This document shows positions 1 through 9,213 of a DNA stretch of 64,000 nucleotides, piece by piece; within the stretch, counting starts at the first letter, position 1; the number at the start of each line of letters is the position of its first letter. Made by a program: the position numbers and the translations under genes. The notes below the pieces were generated by a model, which was not told the DNA's origin, ran no database searches, and saw nothing but the letters and a program-made list of their open reading frames with translations. Origin of the DNA: Croceifilum oryzae (GTDB taxonomy: Bacteria > Bacillota > Bacilli > Thermoactinomycetales > Thermoactinomycetaceae); the NCBI RefSeq assembly GCF_030814315.1, contig NZ_JAUSUV010000001.1, positions 300,813 through 364,812 on the forward strand. Reading direction: 5' to 3'.

Positions 1-2259
1 GTGAAAACAGAGGATGCTCGGTTTTATAAGCATGGTGGTGTTGACTATCAAGGCTTAGGAAGGGCTGTATACCAAAATATTTTAAATCCGGGTAAAGGTG
101 GCGGTGGTGGTACACTTGCGATGCAGCTTGCGCGGAACATCATCCTAAAGAACAAAGAGAAAACGGCTAACCGTAAGGTGGCAGAGATGAAGGTTGCTTG
201 GGATTTAGTTGGTGATCCGACAGTGGGTAAAGATGGGGTCTTAGAAGGCTATCTAAACTATATTGACTTTGGAACGACCATCCAAGGGGTACAGGCGGCT
301 TCTAAAATTTACTTTGGAAAAGATTTAACCAAGGATACACTTAAACCTGAAGAAGTGGCTACCTTAATCGCGATTCCAAACAACCCGAATACGTTTAACC
401 CACTCTCAGAGAGCCGTCATGCAAAGTTAAAAGAACGTCGTGACTGGATCTTGAAGAACAAGATGACTGATTCCGAGTATTCACCTGCCTTACTGACGAA
501 GGACAAAGCGGAGCAGGCGGTTGGGAATTCGGTTGAGTCGACATTACGTACGGGAGAAGATAATAAGTTAGCGGGCGAATTCCAAAAGAAAACACAACAC
601 GCGGCTTATATAGACTATGTTCAAGATGAATTACGAGATCGCTACGGAATTAATCCTCAAAGTCTCAATAATGAGGGCTATAAGATTAAAGTTGCGATCG
701 ATCCCAAGATGGATGATATTGTGGATCAAGAAGTAAACAACGATGAGAACTATAAGAATAAAAACTCTCGGGGCAAATCAGGAAAAGCTTTAAAGGCATC
801 TTTTGCCATCACAGAACCTCAAACAGGAGAGATTAAAGCATTGTCTGGTGGTAGAGGTTATAAGGTAGGAGCGTTAAACTATGCAACGAGTCGTTTCTCA
901 CCAGGCTCATCCATTAAGCCAATCGCAGCATACGCGCCTTACCTTGATCTGAATAAAAAGCTTGATATGTATTCAACCATTAGTACCGAACAATTTGTTG
1001 GTCCTGGAGGTTGGAGACCTAAAAATGCATCGGGAACTCCTCCTGCTAAAGAGTCAGTGCAGTTGGTTAAAGCGTTGGTTGATTCTAATAACCAAGCTGC
1101 CGCTAGAATAGTGGTTGATAAGGTGACCCTAGAAAAATCAGAAGATTATCTTCGGAAAATGGGCTTAAAGGTAAACGGAGAGGTTCCTTCTGCTTTAGCC
1201 TTGGGAAGTGGATTTAAAAATAACGGTGTTACAGCTCCTGAGATGACACAAGCGTACTCGATTTTCGTAAATAATGGAGCATCTGTACAAGCCCATACCG
1301 TTTTAGAAGTCAAGGATATGGCAGGAAAAAAGATTGAGCCAAAGAATCCAGAAGGTTTTAAGCCAGGAGACGAAGTAGTCTCCAAAAAAGCAGCTTATAA
1401 TACACTGCTGATGTTGAAAGAAGTAGCGAAGGATCATAATGTTAAAATCGCAAACCATGAAGTTGCAGGAAAGACGGGAACCAACAATGATAATAAATCC
1501 GGGGCATACGTCGGGTTTACCAATAACTTGGTAGGTGCTGCCTTTGTAGTGAATGATTACAAATACAAAGAAGGCGATCCTGAATTTGTTCCCATCTCAG
1601 GTGCTATTCAGCCGACACAACTATGGAATGCTATTATGAGTAAGGTCTTGAAAGATCTTCCGGCAAGTAAATTTAAAAAGCCAGAAGGTGTAGAAGAACC
1701 TCAACCTCGTGAAGAAATAAAAGGATTTAACTTCTCGATCTCGTCCAATGGTCAAGGAGTTAAGATCAACATCACGGGTGGCTCACCAAATGCCGTCTAC
1801 AAAGTTGAGAGAAAAGACGGTACGGGCTATACGACAGTAATTGAAGAAGGACATGCGGGTTCTCTAGTAGATTCAAGTGCGACGGTTGATGTAAACGATC
1901 CGAACCAGAAGTTTACTTACAAAGTGACTGCAACGGTAAAAGGTGACGGAGATGAAGAGGGCGGTACCAAGACGGTAGAAAAGACGCTGTCGCTCTCAGG
2001 TACGAAACCAAAACCGGAGGATCCAACGAAATGTGATCCAGCTGTGGATCCGACGAAGTGTAAAGATGATCCGAATAAGCCAACGGATCCGAATAAACCA
2101 ACGGATCCAAATAAGCCGCCATGTGCGCCAAATGATCCGAGTTGTAACGATCCAAATAAACCAGATCCAAATAAGCCACCAGATAGTGGTGGTGGCCAAG
2201 ATAATAATGGTGGAGGACCAAAACCACCACCAGGTCCTGGTGGTGGCAACCGGCCCTAA
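1..2259 (+). CDS. Class A penicillin-binding protein (PBP1-type), 5' truncated by window edge
   Basis: Bifunctional peptidoglycan synthase, membrane anchored and acting outside the membrane. The first visible residues already lie in the GT51 glycosyltransferase domain (EDARFYKHGGVD, then GGGGTLAMQLARN), so the start codon and membrane anchor lie upstream and the GTG at position 1 is not the true start. The transpeptidase domain has SSIK (Ser303, Lys306), SNN (362-364) and KTG (491-493). After about residue 565 come a fibronectin-III-like domain and a low-complexity tail of DPNKPT repeats ending in Gly/Pro, which probably spans or contacts the cell wall. Only one partner of the usual GGxTITQQ motif is conserved: here it reads GGTLAMQ. 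Family assignment is secure; which PBP1 paralogue it is cannot be told. Confidence 0.93.
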   Translation: MKTEDARFYKHGGVDYQGLGRAVYQNILNPGKGGGGGTLAMQLARNIILKNKEKTANRKVAEMKVAWDLVGDPTVGKDGVLEGYLNYIDFGTTIQGVQAASKIYFGKDLTKDTLKPEEVATLIAIPNNPNTFNPLSESRHAKLKERRDWILKNKMTDSEYSPALLTKDKAEQAVGNSVESTLRTGEDNKLAGEFQKKTQHAAYIDYVQDELRDRYGINPQSLNNEGYKIKVAIDPKMDDIVDQEVNNDENYKNKNSRGKSGKALKASFAITEPQTGEIKALSGGRGYKVGALNYATSRFSPGSSIKPIAAYAPYLDLNKKLDMYSTISTEQFVGPGGWRPKNASGTPPAKESVQLVKALVDSNNQAAARIVVDKVTLEKSEDYLRKMGLKVNGEVPSALALGSGFKNNGVTAPEMTQAYSIFVNNGASVQAHTVLEVKDMAGKKIEPKNPEGFKPGDEVVSKKAAYNTLLMLKEVAKDHNVKIANHEVAGKTGTNNDNKSGAYVGFTNNLVGAAFVVNDYKYKEGDPEFVPISGAIQPTQLWNAIMSKVLKDLPASKFKKPEGVEEPQPREEIKGFNFSISSNGQGVKINITGGSPNAVYKVERKDGTGYTTVIEEGHAGSLVDSSATVDVNDPNQKFTYKVTATVKGDGDEEGGTKTVEKTLSLSGTKPKPEDPTKCDPAVDPTKCKDDPNKPTDPNKPTDPNKPPCAPNDPSCNDPNKPDPNKPPDSGGGQDNNGGGPKPPPGPGGGNRP

Positions 2260-2265
2260 GCCAAT

Positions 2266-2314
2266 CAAAGAGAAAAACCTCAGACTCACTCGTGAGCTGG
2301 GGTTTTTCTCTTTG
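2266..2314 (+). terminator. Intrinsic terminator of the PBP gene
   Basis: An 18-bp inverted repeat (CAAAGAGAAAAACCTCAG paired with CTGGGGTTTTTCTCTTTG) starts 6 bases after the PBP stop codon, with the U-rich part inside the 3' arm. Confidence 0.85.
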
Positions 2315-2383
2315 TGTTCTAATCCAACGACCTGTCCCATATAGTAGTCCTAGCCATGTTTGTCAGGAAGGTTGTGGAGACTT

Positions 2384-3433
2384 GTGCGAGGTCGTCTTTC
2401 CTTAGCGGTTCGAGTGGGATTTACGTATTGTGGGACGATTGTGGGAGCAGGATTTGCTTCCGGACAAGAGATTTTGCAATTTTTCTCCATGTACGGTCGA
2501 TACGCGATAGGAGCGATATTGATTAGTACCTTTCTATTTTCATGGTTTGGAACTCGCATGATGATCTTTGGATCGAGGCTTCGGGCTCACTCTTTTGAGG
2601 AGTTTAATCTATATGTATTTGGACCTCGTTTTGGACCTGTGATGAGCGCGATGATTAGCATCGTCTTGTTCGGTGTGACCGCTTCGATGCTATCAGGAGT
2701 AGGTTCCCTGTTTCAGGAGCAATTGGGGCTTTCGTTTCATCTAGGTGTGATGCTCACGATTGCCATCACGTATTTCGTCTGTAAGAAGGGCATCAACGGG
2801 ATCATGTCAGTAAACTCATTCGTGGTCCCTTTGATGTTTTCATTCTTGATCGTGATTGGTTTGTACTCTTGGTATTACGGAGATTGGCAAGTGATTGCGG
2901 TACAAGAATCAAATGGAGAACATGGACATTGGCTCATCTCAGCGATTACCTATGTTGCTTTTAATATTGTGATGGCACAAGCCGTGTTGGTGCCACTTGG
3001 TGCGGAAATCAGAGATGAAGGTGTACTGCGGTTAGGTAGTTGGATTGGGGGACTTGGACTCGGGTTTATGCTACTAGCTAGTAATTATGCGTTGCAGCTT
3101 CATATGGATGAAGTGAAGTTATACGATTTACCGATGGCATGGATGGTTTCACAGCTAGGGGAGTGGATGCAGGGCTTCTTCTTGATCGTGATCTGGGCGG
3201 AGATTTTTACGACACTCGTAAGTAATGTGTACGGTTTAACAGCAAATTTACAGCGAGTGTTCCCTGTACGTCAGACACATGTAATGCTAGCCATTTTTGG
3301 GATTGCGTATGCTGGTTCTCTAGCAGGTTTCTCTACATTGGTACATATTTTATATCCGCTGTTTGGTTATTGTGGATTCATTATCATGTTTCAATTGCTG
3401 TATCGATTTACTCCCAAGCAAAAAGTCGGATAA
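2384..3433 (+). CDS. YkvI-like polytopic membrane protein
   Basis: Hydrophobic protein of about 350 residues with roughly ten membrane segments, starting with a glycine-rich first helix (GTIVGAGFASGQEI) typical of the YkvI family and reminiscent of the APC transporter fold. The substrate is unknown. No ATG is available: a TTG at 2360 has no ribosome binding site, whereas GTG 2384 follows AGGAAGG/GGAG and places the N-terminus where YkvI homologues begin, so I chose it; the exact start is uncertain. It is followed after 17 bp by the PlsY-like gene, suggesting one transcript. Confidence 0.75.
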   Translation: MRGRLSLAVRVGFTYCGTIVGAGFASGQEILQFFSMYGRYAIGAILISTFLFSWFGTRMMIFGSRLRAHSFEEFNLYVFGPRFGPVMSAMISIVLFGVTASMLSGVGSLFQEQLGLSFHLGVMLTIAITYFVCKKGINGIMSVNSFVVPLMFSFLIVIGLYSWYYGDWQVIAVQESNGEHGHWLISAITYVAFNIVMAQAVLVPLGAEIRDEGVLRLGSWIGGLGLGFMLLASNYALQLHMDEVKLYDLPMAWMVSQLGEWMQGFFLIVIWAEIFTTLVSNVYGLTANLQRVFPVRQTHVMLAIFGIAYAGSLAGFSTLVHILYPLFGYCGFIIMFQLLYRFTPKQKVG

Positions 3434-3450
3434 GGGAAGGATGAACGATA

Positions 3451-3984
3451 TTGGGTTTCCTTTTTGGTGTCATCATTGCATATTTAATTGGAAGTTTATC
3501 TCCGAAGTGGTGTATTCAAATTTGCTCTGTTCGTTATCCCACTCGAGTGGCATGGATCTTGTTGGATGTAGTGAGGGGGTTAGTAGCAGTAGGCATTGGT
3601 CTGATATTTGCTGGATGGATGGGGGCGTGGGCAGCACTCATTTTCGCTGTTTTAGGAACATGGTACCCCTTTTACCCATCCATTCGGCCGGGAGAGGGAA
3701 TCTGGATTTGTGTAGGAGGCTTGATTGTGTTAAGCCCGTTTCTCCTTATAGTAGGGGGCTTGATCTTTATTGTAAGCCTTTTTCTCACTCGCTTTACCTT
3801 TCTCTCTACATGGCTAGCCATTGCAGGGATTTGCCTGCTATCCTTATTTTTCGTCTCGCAAATTTCAGTGTGGGTGATCTTGTTTGGACTAGGAGCAGGT
3901 TGTATCTATCAGCAAAAAGATCATTGGATCCGATTCCAAAAAGGAATGGAACCGAAAATCAAGCCACCTTATAAGCTGTTTTAG
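3451..3984 (+). CDS. PlsY-like membrane protein lacking catalytic motifs
   Basis: A 177-residue polytopic membrane protein that follows the PlsY (glycerol-3-phosphate acyltransferase) plan: IGSLSP in the first helix, VLGTWYPF where PlsY has VLGHxFPxF, LSPFLL, LTRFTFLSTWLA and a C-terminal GMEPKI where PlsY has GTEPKI. The motifs needed for catalysis are gone: the SGNIGATN loop is missing, the KGGKG motif reads RPGEG, and the RHRxN segment reads YQQKD. It may be a non-catalytic paralogue or have a new role. Start TTG 3451 has GGGAAGG 10 bp upstream. It converges on, and overlaps by 4 bp, the DUF2797 gene. Confidence 0.68.
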   Translation: MGFLFGVIIAYLIGSLSPKWCIQICSVRYPTRVAWILLDVVRGLVAVGIGLIFAGWMGAWAALIFAVLGTWYPFYPSIRPGEGIWICVGGLIVLSPFLLIVGGLIFIVSLFLTRFTFLSTWLAIAGICLLSLFFVSQISVWVILFGLGAGCIYQQKDHWIRFQKGMEPKIKPPYKLF

Positions 3985-4787
3985 GTTCCAGATGCCTCCC
4001 AAGATATATGGTATCCAGAGTGATTACGCACTTGAAGAACGCCTTGATCGAGAATGATATATTGTCCTTTCACACCTAGTAGATTTCCTGTTACGTCCGA
4101 CTGCTTTAAGAGATTGATCGATTTTACTTTTTCAGGGATTTCTACTTGTGGATATTGAAAATGACGAATTTCCTCGTCCGATAATAGATAAGGATGATAA
4201 GGTTCTGGTATGTATCCGAGCGCTTCCTCACGCACAATCGTTAAATCGACATCACTGCCTTGACTTGTGAGCATACGCCGCCAATTCGTTTTATCCGGTA
4301 GATGATTACTTAAGAGAGCCTCGATTTCTCCTGCGTCCTTACGGGTTGGAGCGCAAGCAATCGGTACCGCCGCAACAGCCCCTTGGTCAATCCAGCGTCG
4401 CGTTTCGTTCCCTGCCCTCGTGATTCCTACCTTCACTCCACTGCTGATCGCTAAGTATACAAAATGTGGTGTCATACAATAAGCCATCCCGAATTCCGGA
4501 TCACGACAAGTTCCTTCATGAAAATGACAACGATCTGGCCGCACGAAGCAAAGATCCGTTTGCGGAAGAGAAGCAAAGCACGGGTAGCAGTAGCCACTGC
4601 CGTATGTTTTTTTAATTCGTTTATCACAGTGTATACAGCGAATCTCTCCAGTGAATGAGATCGTGATTTCGGTCCCTAGATAATCGTTAAGCGTGATTTC
4701 TTCACCCGAAAGCTGGAGTAGATAGTCGATAGGTTGATCCTGATTCCACGTATGTACAAGCGGTGCAAGCGTACCAGTTTGTTTCAT
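3981..4787 (-). CDS. DUF2797 family protein (zinc-binding, GIY-YIG-like)
   Basis: 268 residues. N-terminal beta region, then a Cys cluster (CIHCDKRIKK, CYPC), the family signature CHFHEGTCRDPEFGMAYC, and a VYLAISSGVKVGITR strand-turn that resembles the core of GIY-YIG nucleases and is diagnostic of DUF2797. The molecular function is unknown; four or more paired cysteines/histidines indicate metal binding. Monocistronic; its stop codon overlaps the convergent PlsY-like gene and no terminator is visible between them. Confidence 0.8.
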   Translation of the reverse strand: MKQTGTLAPLVHTWNQDQPIDYLLQLSGEEITLNDYLGTEITISFTGEIRCIHCDKRIKKTYGSGYCYPCFASLPQTDLCFVRPDRCHFHEGTCRDPEFGMAYCMTPHFVYLAISSGVKVGITRAGNETRRWIDQGAVAAVPIACAPTRKDAGEIEALLSNHLPDKTNWRRMLTSQGSDVDLTIVREEALGYIPEPYHPYLLSDEEIRHFQYPQVEIPEKVKSINLLKQSDVTGNLLGVKGQYIILDQGVLQVRNHSGYHISWEASGT

Positions 4788-5089
4788 AGGTATATGGTTT
4801 CCTTTCTAGTTACTCTATCTATGTAATTTTATGAGTTAGAATGCTACCTTTACTATATAACGAATTCGTTTGATATAGGGGATAAAATACCTTCTACTAA
4901 TAATTATTTCTGGAAACTAAAGAAGAGGAGTTCACTAGGATAGTTGAACCCCTCTTCTTATATGATGCCTTGTGGAATAATGATACAAATAAATACCAAA
5001 AAGTAATAATTTTATGTCATAATAAGGTTTCTATAGAGTTTTTTATAAGTAAGCATAATAATTTACCACTCTTAAAAAGGAGTCTCAAC
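4788..5089. other. Intergenic region with a 13-bp hairpin (4921-4958)
   Basis: About 300 bp of AT-rich DNA between divergently oriented genes. It holds an inverted repeat AGAAGAGG..CCTCTTCT at 4921-4958 with no convincing T-run in either direction. A very similar hairpin lies just after the next gene (5481-5515). I see no credible gene here. Confidence 0.5.
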
Positions 5090-5440
5090 ATGGAAACTGT
5101 TACTTTGTATCGCCCGGTAGGACAAAAAGAACTAGATTTAATTCAAGCTAGCAACTATCGTGCCTTCCCACCACGTCTTTCCTTTCAACCTATTTTCTAT
5201 CCAGTTTTAAATGAAGAGTATGCGATTCAAATCGCTCGTGACTGGAATACAAAAGATGAGACATCGGGTTATGTAGGGTATGTGACTCGCTTTCAGGTTC
5301 GTAAAGACTTGATCAATCGTTACACCGTTCAAACAGTTGGTGGAACGGGGCATCAGGAATATTGGATTCCTGCCGAAGAGCTTGAAGAGTTTAATCAACA
5401 TATCGAAGGAGTTATTGAGGTTATAGCTGAGTTTCGTTAA
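5090..5440 (+). CDS. Small ADP-ribosylation/crystallin J1-like protein
   Basis: 116 residues, starting at ATG 5090 with AAAAGGAG seven bases upstream; an in-frame upstream extension has no coding character. The sequence pattern (LYRPVGQKELDLI, FPPRL, QPIFYPVLNEEYA, ARDWNT, VQTVGGTGHQEYWIPAEEL) matches the small Bacillales proteins routinely annotated as ADP-ribosylation/crystallin J1. The biochemical role is unproven; the fold resembles an ADP-ribosyltransferase-type pocket by family annotation only. A single gene bracketed by two similar hairpins. Confidence 0.6.
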   Translation: METVTLYRPVGQKELDLIQASNYRAFPPRLSFQPIFYPVLNEEYAIQIARDWNTKDETSGYVGYVTRFQVRKDLINRYTVQTVGGTGHQEYWIPAEELEEFNQHIEGVIEVIAEFR

Positions 5441-5480
5441 TGTATTTGTGAACAATATATAAAACAGCTGTTTTACAACC

Positions 5481-5515
5481 AGAAGAGGAGCCCACATTAA
5501 GCGAGCTCCTCTTCA
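5481..5515. terminator. Bidirectional hairpin between convergent genes
   Basis: AGAAGAGGAGC paired with GCTCCTCTTC over a 13-base loop, between convergent stop codons at 5440 and 5534. A 14-bp palindrome AAAACAGCTGTTTT at 5461-5474 sits just before it. The T-run is weak, so it is a probable rather than certain terminator. Confidence 0.55.
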
Positions 5516-5533
5516 ATATACCAATCCACTAAA

Positions 5534-6787
5534 CTACGGGTTAATCGTATAACTCGACACGACAGCGGCATGATCGGTCGGCCAATCATTGTTTTGATGC
5601 TGTCCGTAGGGTCTTGGACTACCCACCATAAACACCTTCGAATCAGTTGCTTGTGCTCTACCTTTTGAATAGATGAAGTCAATCCGATCTTGAGGCTCCT
5701 TTGGATAGCTGGTATCCCAAGGATGATCGTATGTGTAAACGGGAGACCAAGTATTCCCTGGGTCTGCGGCTGGGTCGGGATGAATGGCACGATAGGAGTC
5801 AATCATGCCTGCTTGTTCAATCTTCTTGGAAACGGGCCAATCCAACACGTAACCTTGATGAGTGTTCTTTGTTGCTTCCACCCAGTCTAAGTGTGAGGGA
5901 GCATTAAAGTCACCGAGTAAGAATACCGGGATATTGGCAGAGAGATATGGGTTTAATCGATTTAGGATGTTGGTCGTTTGAACGCCACGGCTACGTTCTT
6001 CGTTTGCAATAATGTCCTTTGGTGATTTCTTATCAAAATGGGCCAAATAGGGACTGTATACTCTATAATCTAGGTGTGCGGACGCGACCATGACTTCCTG
6101 TCCGCTCGGTAAGCGAACACGAGCCGCTGATGCACCGACGCCTTCGAACTCAAATGTTTCAACGATCGGATATTTGCTGATCACACCGCCATCGTGAGAA
6201 GCTTGATAGTAGTACCAGCCTAAACGCTTAGCTATGGCGGTAACGGGTTCTGCTTTTTCTTGAAATCCGACGATATCAGCGCCTGACAACCGTACAGCAT
6301 TAACGATCTTTTCGAGCCCATTGGCAACATTGGCCCCACCGTTCCACGTATTCATAGACATGATTTTCACGGTTTCAGAGGATTGAGCGGGAGATTTCTG
6401 ATTGGTCACGTTGATGGAAATATCAGGACTGATCTTGGTATATCCATCATCAGCAAAAAAACGGATTTCGTAGGTTCCAGCTTCTAGGACTCCATTCAGA
6501 GTCACCGACCCGTTAGTAGCCCCTGAACTAGCTGTTTTCGATCCGTTGACGTACACCCAATCCAAGGAGGGTGAGTTTGCGGCGCCCTTACGATAAATGC
6601 CAATCCAGTCTTTTGCATTACCGGGACCTTGATTAAAATTGATTTGAATGGCTTCACCCGTACTATACGATTGTTTTTTAGTGGAGAGGTAAGGGCTTGC
6701 GGCGAAGCTGTGACCCACCATAGAGAACGACATGATACAGAGACATAACAATAATACAGGGATTAAGATTCTCTTTCTTATCAACAT
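5534..6787 (-). CDS. Secreted endonuclease/exonuclease/phosphatase-fold hydrolase
   Basis: About 417 residues. Signal peptide (RKR, then a leucine-rich core, cleavage near FAA-SP), an N-terminal Ig-like beta domain (about 30-130), then an EEP-superfamily catalytic domain with MSMNTWNGG, VGFQEK (metal Glu), SAHLDYR, LLGDFNAPSHLDW, RIDFIY and WPTDHAAVVSS. These are the metal, Asp/Asn and catalytic His positions of Mg-dependent phosphodiesterases, so it should cleave nucleic acid, sugar phosphate or phospholipid head groups outside the cell; the substrate cannot be told. I start at the second Met (6787) because GGGAAAGGG lies 9 bases upstream; 6811 is an alternative. Confidence 0.82.
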   Translation of the reverse strand: MLIRKRILIPVLLLCLCIMSFSMVGHSFAASPYLSTKKQSYSTGEAIQINFNQGPGNAKDWIGIYRKGAANSPSLDWVYVNGSKTASSGATNGSVTLNGVLEAGTYEIRFFADDGYTKISPDISINVTNQKSPAQSSETVKIMSMNTWNGGANVANGLEKIVNAVRLSGADIVGFQEKAEPVTAIAKRLGWYYYQASHDGGVISKYPIVETFEFEGVGASAARVRLPSGQEVMVASAHLDYRVYSPYLAHFDKKSPKDIIANEERSRGVQTTNILNRLNPYLSANIPVFLLGDFNAPSHLDWVEATKNTHQGYVLDWPVSKKIEQAGMIDSYRAIHPDPAADPGNTWSPVYTYDHPWDTSYPKEPQDRIDFIYSKGRAQATDSKVFMVGSPRPYGQHQNNDWPTDHAAVVSSYTINP

Positions 6788-6951
6788 AAAGAAACACCCT
6801 TTCCCTTTCATTTTGACCTGATTCTTCCAAATTATAACTTGCTATGTTTAATGATTTATAAATGGAATGTTTAATTGTGTTAATTGTTTGAATGAAATGT
6901 GTGTTGTCAAAAATCCTTATTTCCTGCATACAGTTAACAGAGGTGATGACA

Positions 6952-8112
6952 TTGGATGAGAATCGTCGTATTCCACAGCCGATGAGGGCGGATGGCAGTG
7001 GATGGTGGGATTTTGGCCCGCGGAATGTGATGCGTGATCGAGAAAACCCGGATATGCTCGTTCCGCCGGTAACGGATGCAGGCACGCTTCCGAACTTGAA
7101 GTTTTCGTTTTCTGATACGTACATGCAATTAAATCATGGGGGTTGGTCACGAGAGGTGACGGTTAGACAGCTTCCGATTGCAACCACGCTGGCTGGAGTC
7201 AATATGGCGTTAACTCCGGGAGGGGTGCGTGAGTTACATTGGCATGAACAGGCAGAGTGGGCGATCATGCTGATAGGACGTGCACGGATTACGGCAGTGA
7301 ATCAGAATGGGCGAAATTTTATTGCTGATGTGGGTGTAGGGGATCTGTGGTACTTTCCACCGGGAATTCCACATTCGATTCAAGGATTGGAAGAGGGATG
7401 CGAGTTTCTTCTTGTTTTCGACGATGGAACCTTCTCGGATCTGAATACGTTATCTATTTCAGATTGGTTCGCACATACGCCGAAGGACGTGCTATCGGCC
7501 AACTTTGGTGTCCAACCAGACAATTTCAACAACATCCCCAATCACCAGAGATACATCTTTCAAGCCGAAGTGCCAGGACCTCTAGATAGCCAAAGGGTGA
7601 TCTCTCCATATGGAACCGTATCAGAAAGCTTCACCCATCGTTTGCTAGCCCAAGAGCCGATTACAACTCCAGGTGGGCAAGTACGTATAGCGGATACGAC
7701 TAACTTTCCTATTGCAGAAAAGGTTGCGGCGGCATTGGTAGAAGTGAAACCGGGTGGCATGAGGGAGATGCATTGGCATCCAAATGCAGATGAGTGGCAG
7801 TATTATATCTCCGGAAAGGGTCGGATGACTGTTTTTGCGGGTGAAGGGACAGCACGTACATTCGATTACAGTGCCGGTGATGTAGGTTATGTTCCTCGCG
7901 CTTTCGGTCACTATGTCCAAAACACAGGTGACCAAAGTTTATGGTTCTTAGAAATATTTAAGAGCAGTCGCTTTGAAGATGTGTCTCTGAATCAATGGAT
8001 GGCGCTTACACCTCGTCAACTAGTAGAAGATAATCTACATGTAGGTCCTGCATTTATGCATTCATTACGAAAGAAAAAGTGGCCTGTAGTCAAATATCCA
8101 GGGTTTTATTAG
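6952..8112 (+). CDS. oxdC: Oxalate decarboxylase-type bicupin, variant lid
   Basis: 386 residues, two Mn-binding cupins, matching Bacillus OxdC/OxdD in length and order. Domain 1 ligands are H96, H98, E102 and the His of GIPHSIQ; domain 2 has HWHPNADEW and the His of FGHYVQN. The substrate arginines preceding both HWH motifs are kept (VRELHWH, MREMHWH). The catalytic lid that reads S-E-N-S in B. subtilis OxdC (Glu162) reads S-D-L-N here (162-165), so the key acid is Asp. Expected reaction: oxalate to formate and CO2, but lid changes are known to shift such enzymes toward oxidase activity. Start TTG 6952 is preferred over ATG 6946 because GAGGTGAT directly precedes it. Confidence 0.85.
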   Translation: MDENRRIPQPMRADGSGWWDFGPRNVMRDRENPDMLVPPVTDAGTLPNLKFSFSDTYMQLNHGGWSREVTVRQLPIATTLAGVNMALTPGGVRELHWHEQAEWAIMLIGRARITAVNQNGRNFIADVGVGDLWYFPPGIPHSIQGLEEGCEFLLVFDDGTFSDLNTLSISDWFAHTPKDVLSANFGVQPDNFNNIPNHQRYIFQAEVPGPLDSQRVISPYGTVSESFTHRLLAQEPITTPGGQVRIADTTNFPIAEKVAAALVEVKPGGMREMHWHPNADEWQYYISGKGRMTVFAGEGTARTFDYSAGDVGYVPRAFGHYVQNTGDQSLWFLEIFKSSRFEDVSLNQWMALTPRQLVEDNLHVGPAFMHSLRKKKWPVVKYPGFY

Positions 8113-8250
8113 GGATTCACGAAGAAGGTTATTTCCTATATAATGAATCCGAACCTAGCGAATAGTAGGAATGTTTGTCGACTGTTGGTGGGCTAGTGGT
8201 CTATCAACCACTTGAAGTAGTAGAGAATGATCTATATTTAGGAGGTACAT
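8113..8250. other. Leader between bicupin gene and btuF
   Basis: 138 bp containing a small hairpin (AGTGGT..ACCACT near 8197-8213) without a T-run. It is too short, and lacks the conserved core, for a cobalamin riboswitch. btuF has an excellent AGGAGG site just before ATG 8251. Confidence 0.4.
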
Positions 8251-9183
8251 ATGAAAAGGCTTTCAATTCGCAAATGGATGCTAGTCTGTTTGTCTCTTTT
8301 TCTTGTTTTTAGTGTAGTAGTAGGATGTCAACCAGGGGACAAGCCACCTGTTTCGACACCGGTTACGCCTAGTAAAGTGAAATACCCGATAACAGTTAAA
8401 GATATGGCTGGGAATACGGTGGAATTCAAGAAGCCAGCCGAGAGAATCATTTCACTTATCCCTAGCAACACGGAGATTGCATATGCGATCGGTTTAGGAG
8501 ATAAGATGGTGGGAGGTACTACCAACGATGACTTCCCAGTAGAAGCGAAGAAGCTTGAAAAAGTAGGCGACTTCACCATTAACGTTGAAAAGGTAGTTTC
8601 TCTCAAGCCAGACTTGGTACTTGCTTCTACGATGAATAAAGAAGTCGAGAAGCTTAAATCGCTAGGCATTCCTACCCTTGTTCTAGATGGAAAATCGATC
8701 AAAGAAGTATTTGAGTCGATTACAATTGTAGGAATGGCCACGAATAAAGCGCACGAAGCGGATAACTTAGTTGGAACGATGACCAAAGAAAAACTAGCAA
8801 TCTACCAAAAAGTGACTCCGATTGCTAAGAAGAATCCGAAAAAAGTATGGCTCGAGATTGATCCGACTCCTATGACAGCTGGTGGCGATACGATCTTAAA
8901 TGAGATGCTCGAAGTTGCCGGCGGTATAAATGTAGCGAAAGAGTTAAAAGGGTGGCCACAAGTAGGTGCAGAGAAAGTGGCAGCTTGGAACCCCGATGTG
9001 ATATTCTCAACCTACGGAAGTACAAGCCAGATCGAAGCTCGTCCCGCATGGGCAAGTGTTGGAGCAGTCAAACAAAAACAAGTCTTCACCCTCGACGGGA
9101 ATACAACCAGCCGCCCAGGTCCTCGAATCATCGAAGGCATCAAAGAGATGGCAACCAAGTTGTACCCCGAGGCAATGAAGTAA
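8251..9183 (+). CDS. btuF: Cobalamin ABC transporter substrate-binding lipoprotein
   Basis: 310 residues. Lipoprotein signal with lipobox VVVGC (Cys26), a Pro/Thr-rich tether, then a periplasmic-binding-protein fold of the BtuF/FepB class (ITVKDMAGNTVEFKKPAERI, SLIPSNTEIAYAIGLGD, SLKPDLVLAS, PGPRIIEGIKEMA). It delivers a corrinoid to the permease encoded next. Assignment to vitamin B12 rather than a siderophore rests on the adjacent cob(I)alamin adenosyltransferase and on the same order as B. subtilis yvrC-yvrB-yvrA-yvqK. First gene of a four-gene operon. Confidence 0.85.
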   Translation: MKRLSIRKWMLVCLSLFLVFSVVVGCQPGDKPPVSTPVTPSKVKYPITVKDMAGNTVEFKKPAERIISLIPSNTEIAYAIGLGDKMVGGTTNDDFPVEAKKLEKVGDFTINVEKVVSLKPDLVLASTMNKEVEKLKSLGIPTLVLDGKSIKEVFESITIVGMATNKAHEADNLVGTMTKEKLAIYQKVTPIAKKNPKKVWLEIDPTPMTAGGDTILNEMLEVAGGINVAKELKGWPQVGAEKVAAWNPDVIFSTYGSTSQIEARPAWASVGAVKQKQVFTLDGNTTSRPGPRIIEGIKEMATKLYPEAMK

Positions 9184-9213
9184 AAATATATTGGGTTAAT
9201 ATCGAGGCTTATC

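Noticed and set aside
1996..2340. Frames antisense to, and in alternate frames of, the PBP C-terminus
   Set aside because: Generated by the DPNKP repeat; low-complexity composition.
4970..5089. N-terminal extension of the ADP-ribosylation-like gene
   Set aside because: No SD at 4970; the AAAAGGAG at about 5076 marks ATG 5090.
8113..8250. Cobalamin riboswitch upstream of btuF
   Set aside because: Only 138 bp are available and the conserved core sequences are absent; only a small hairpin is seen.
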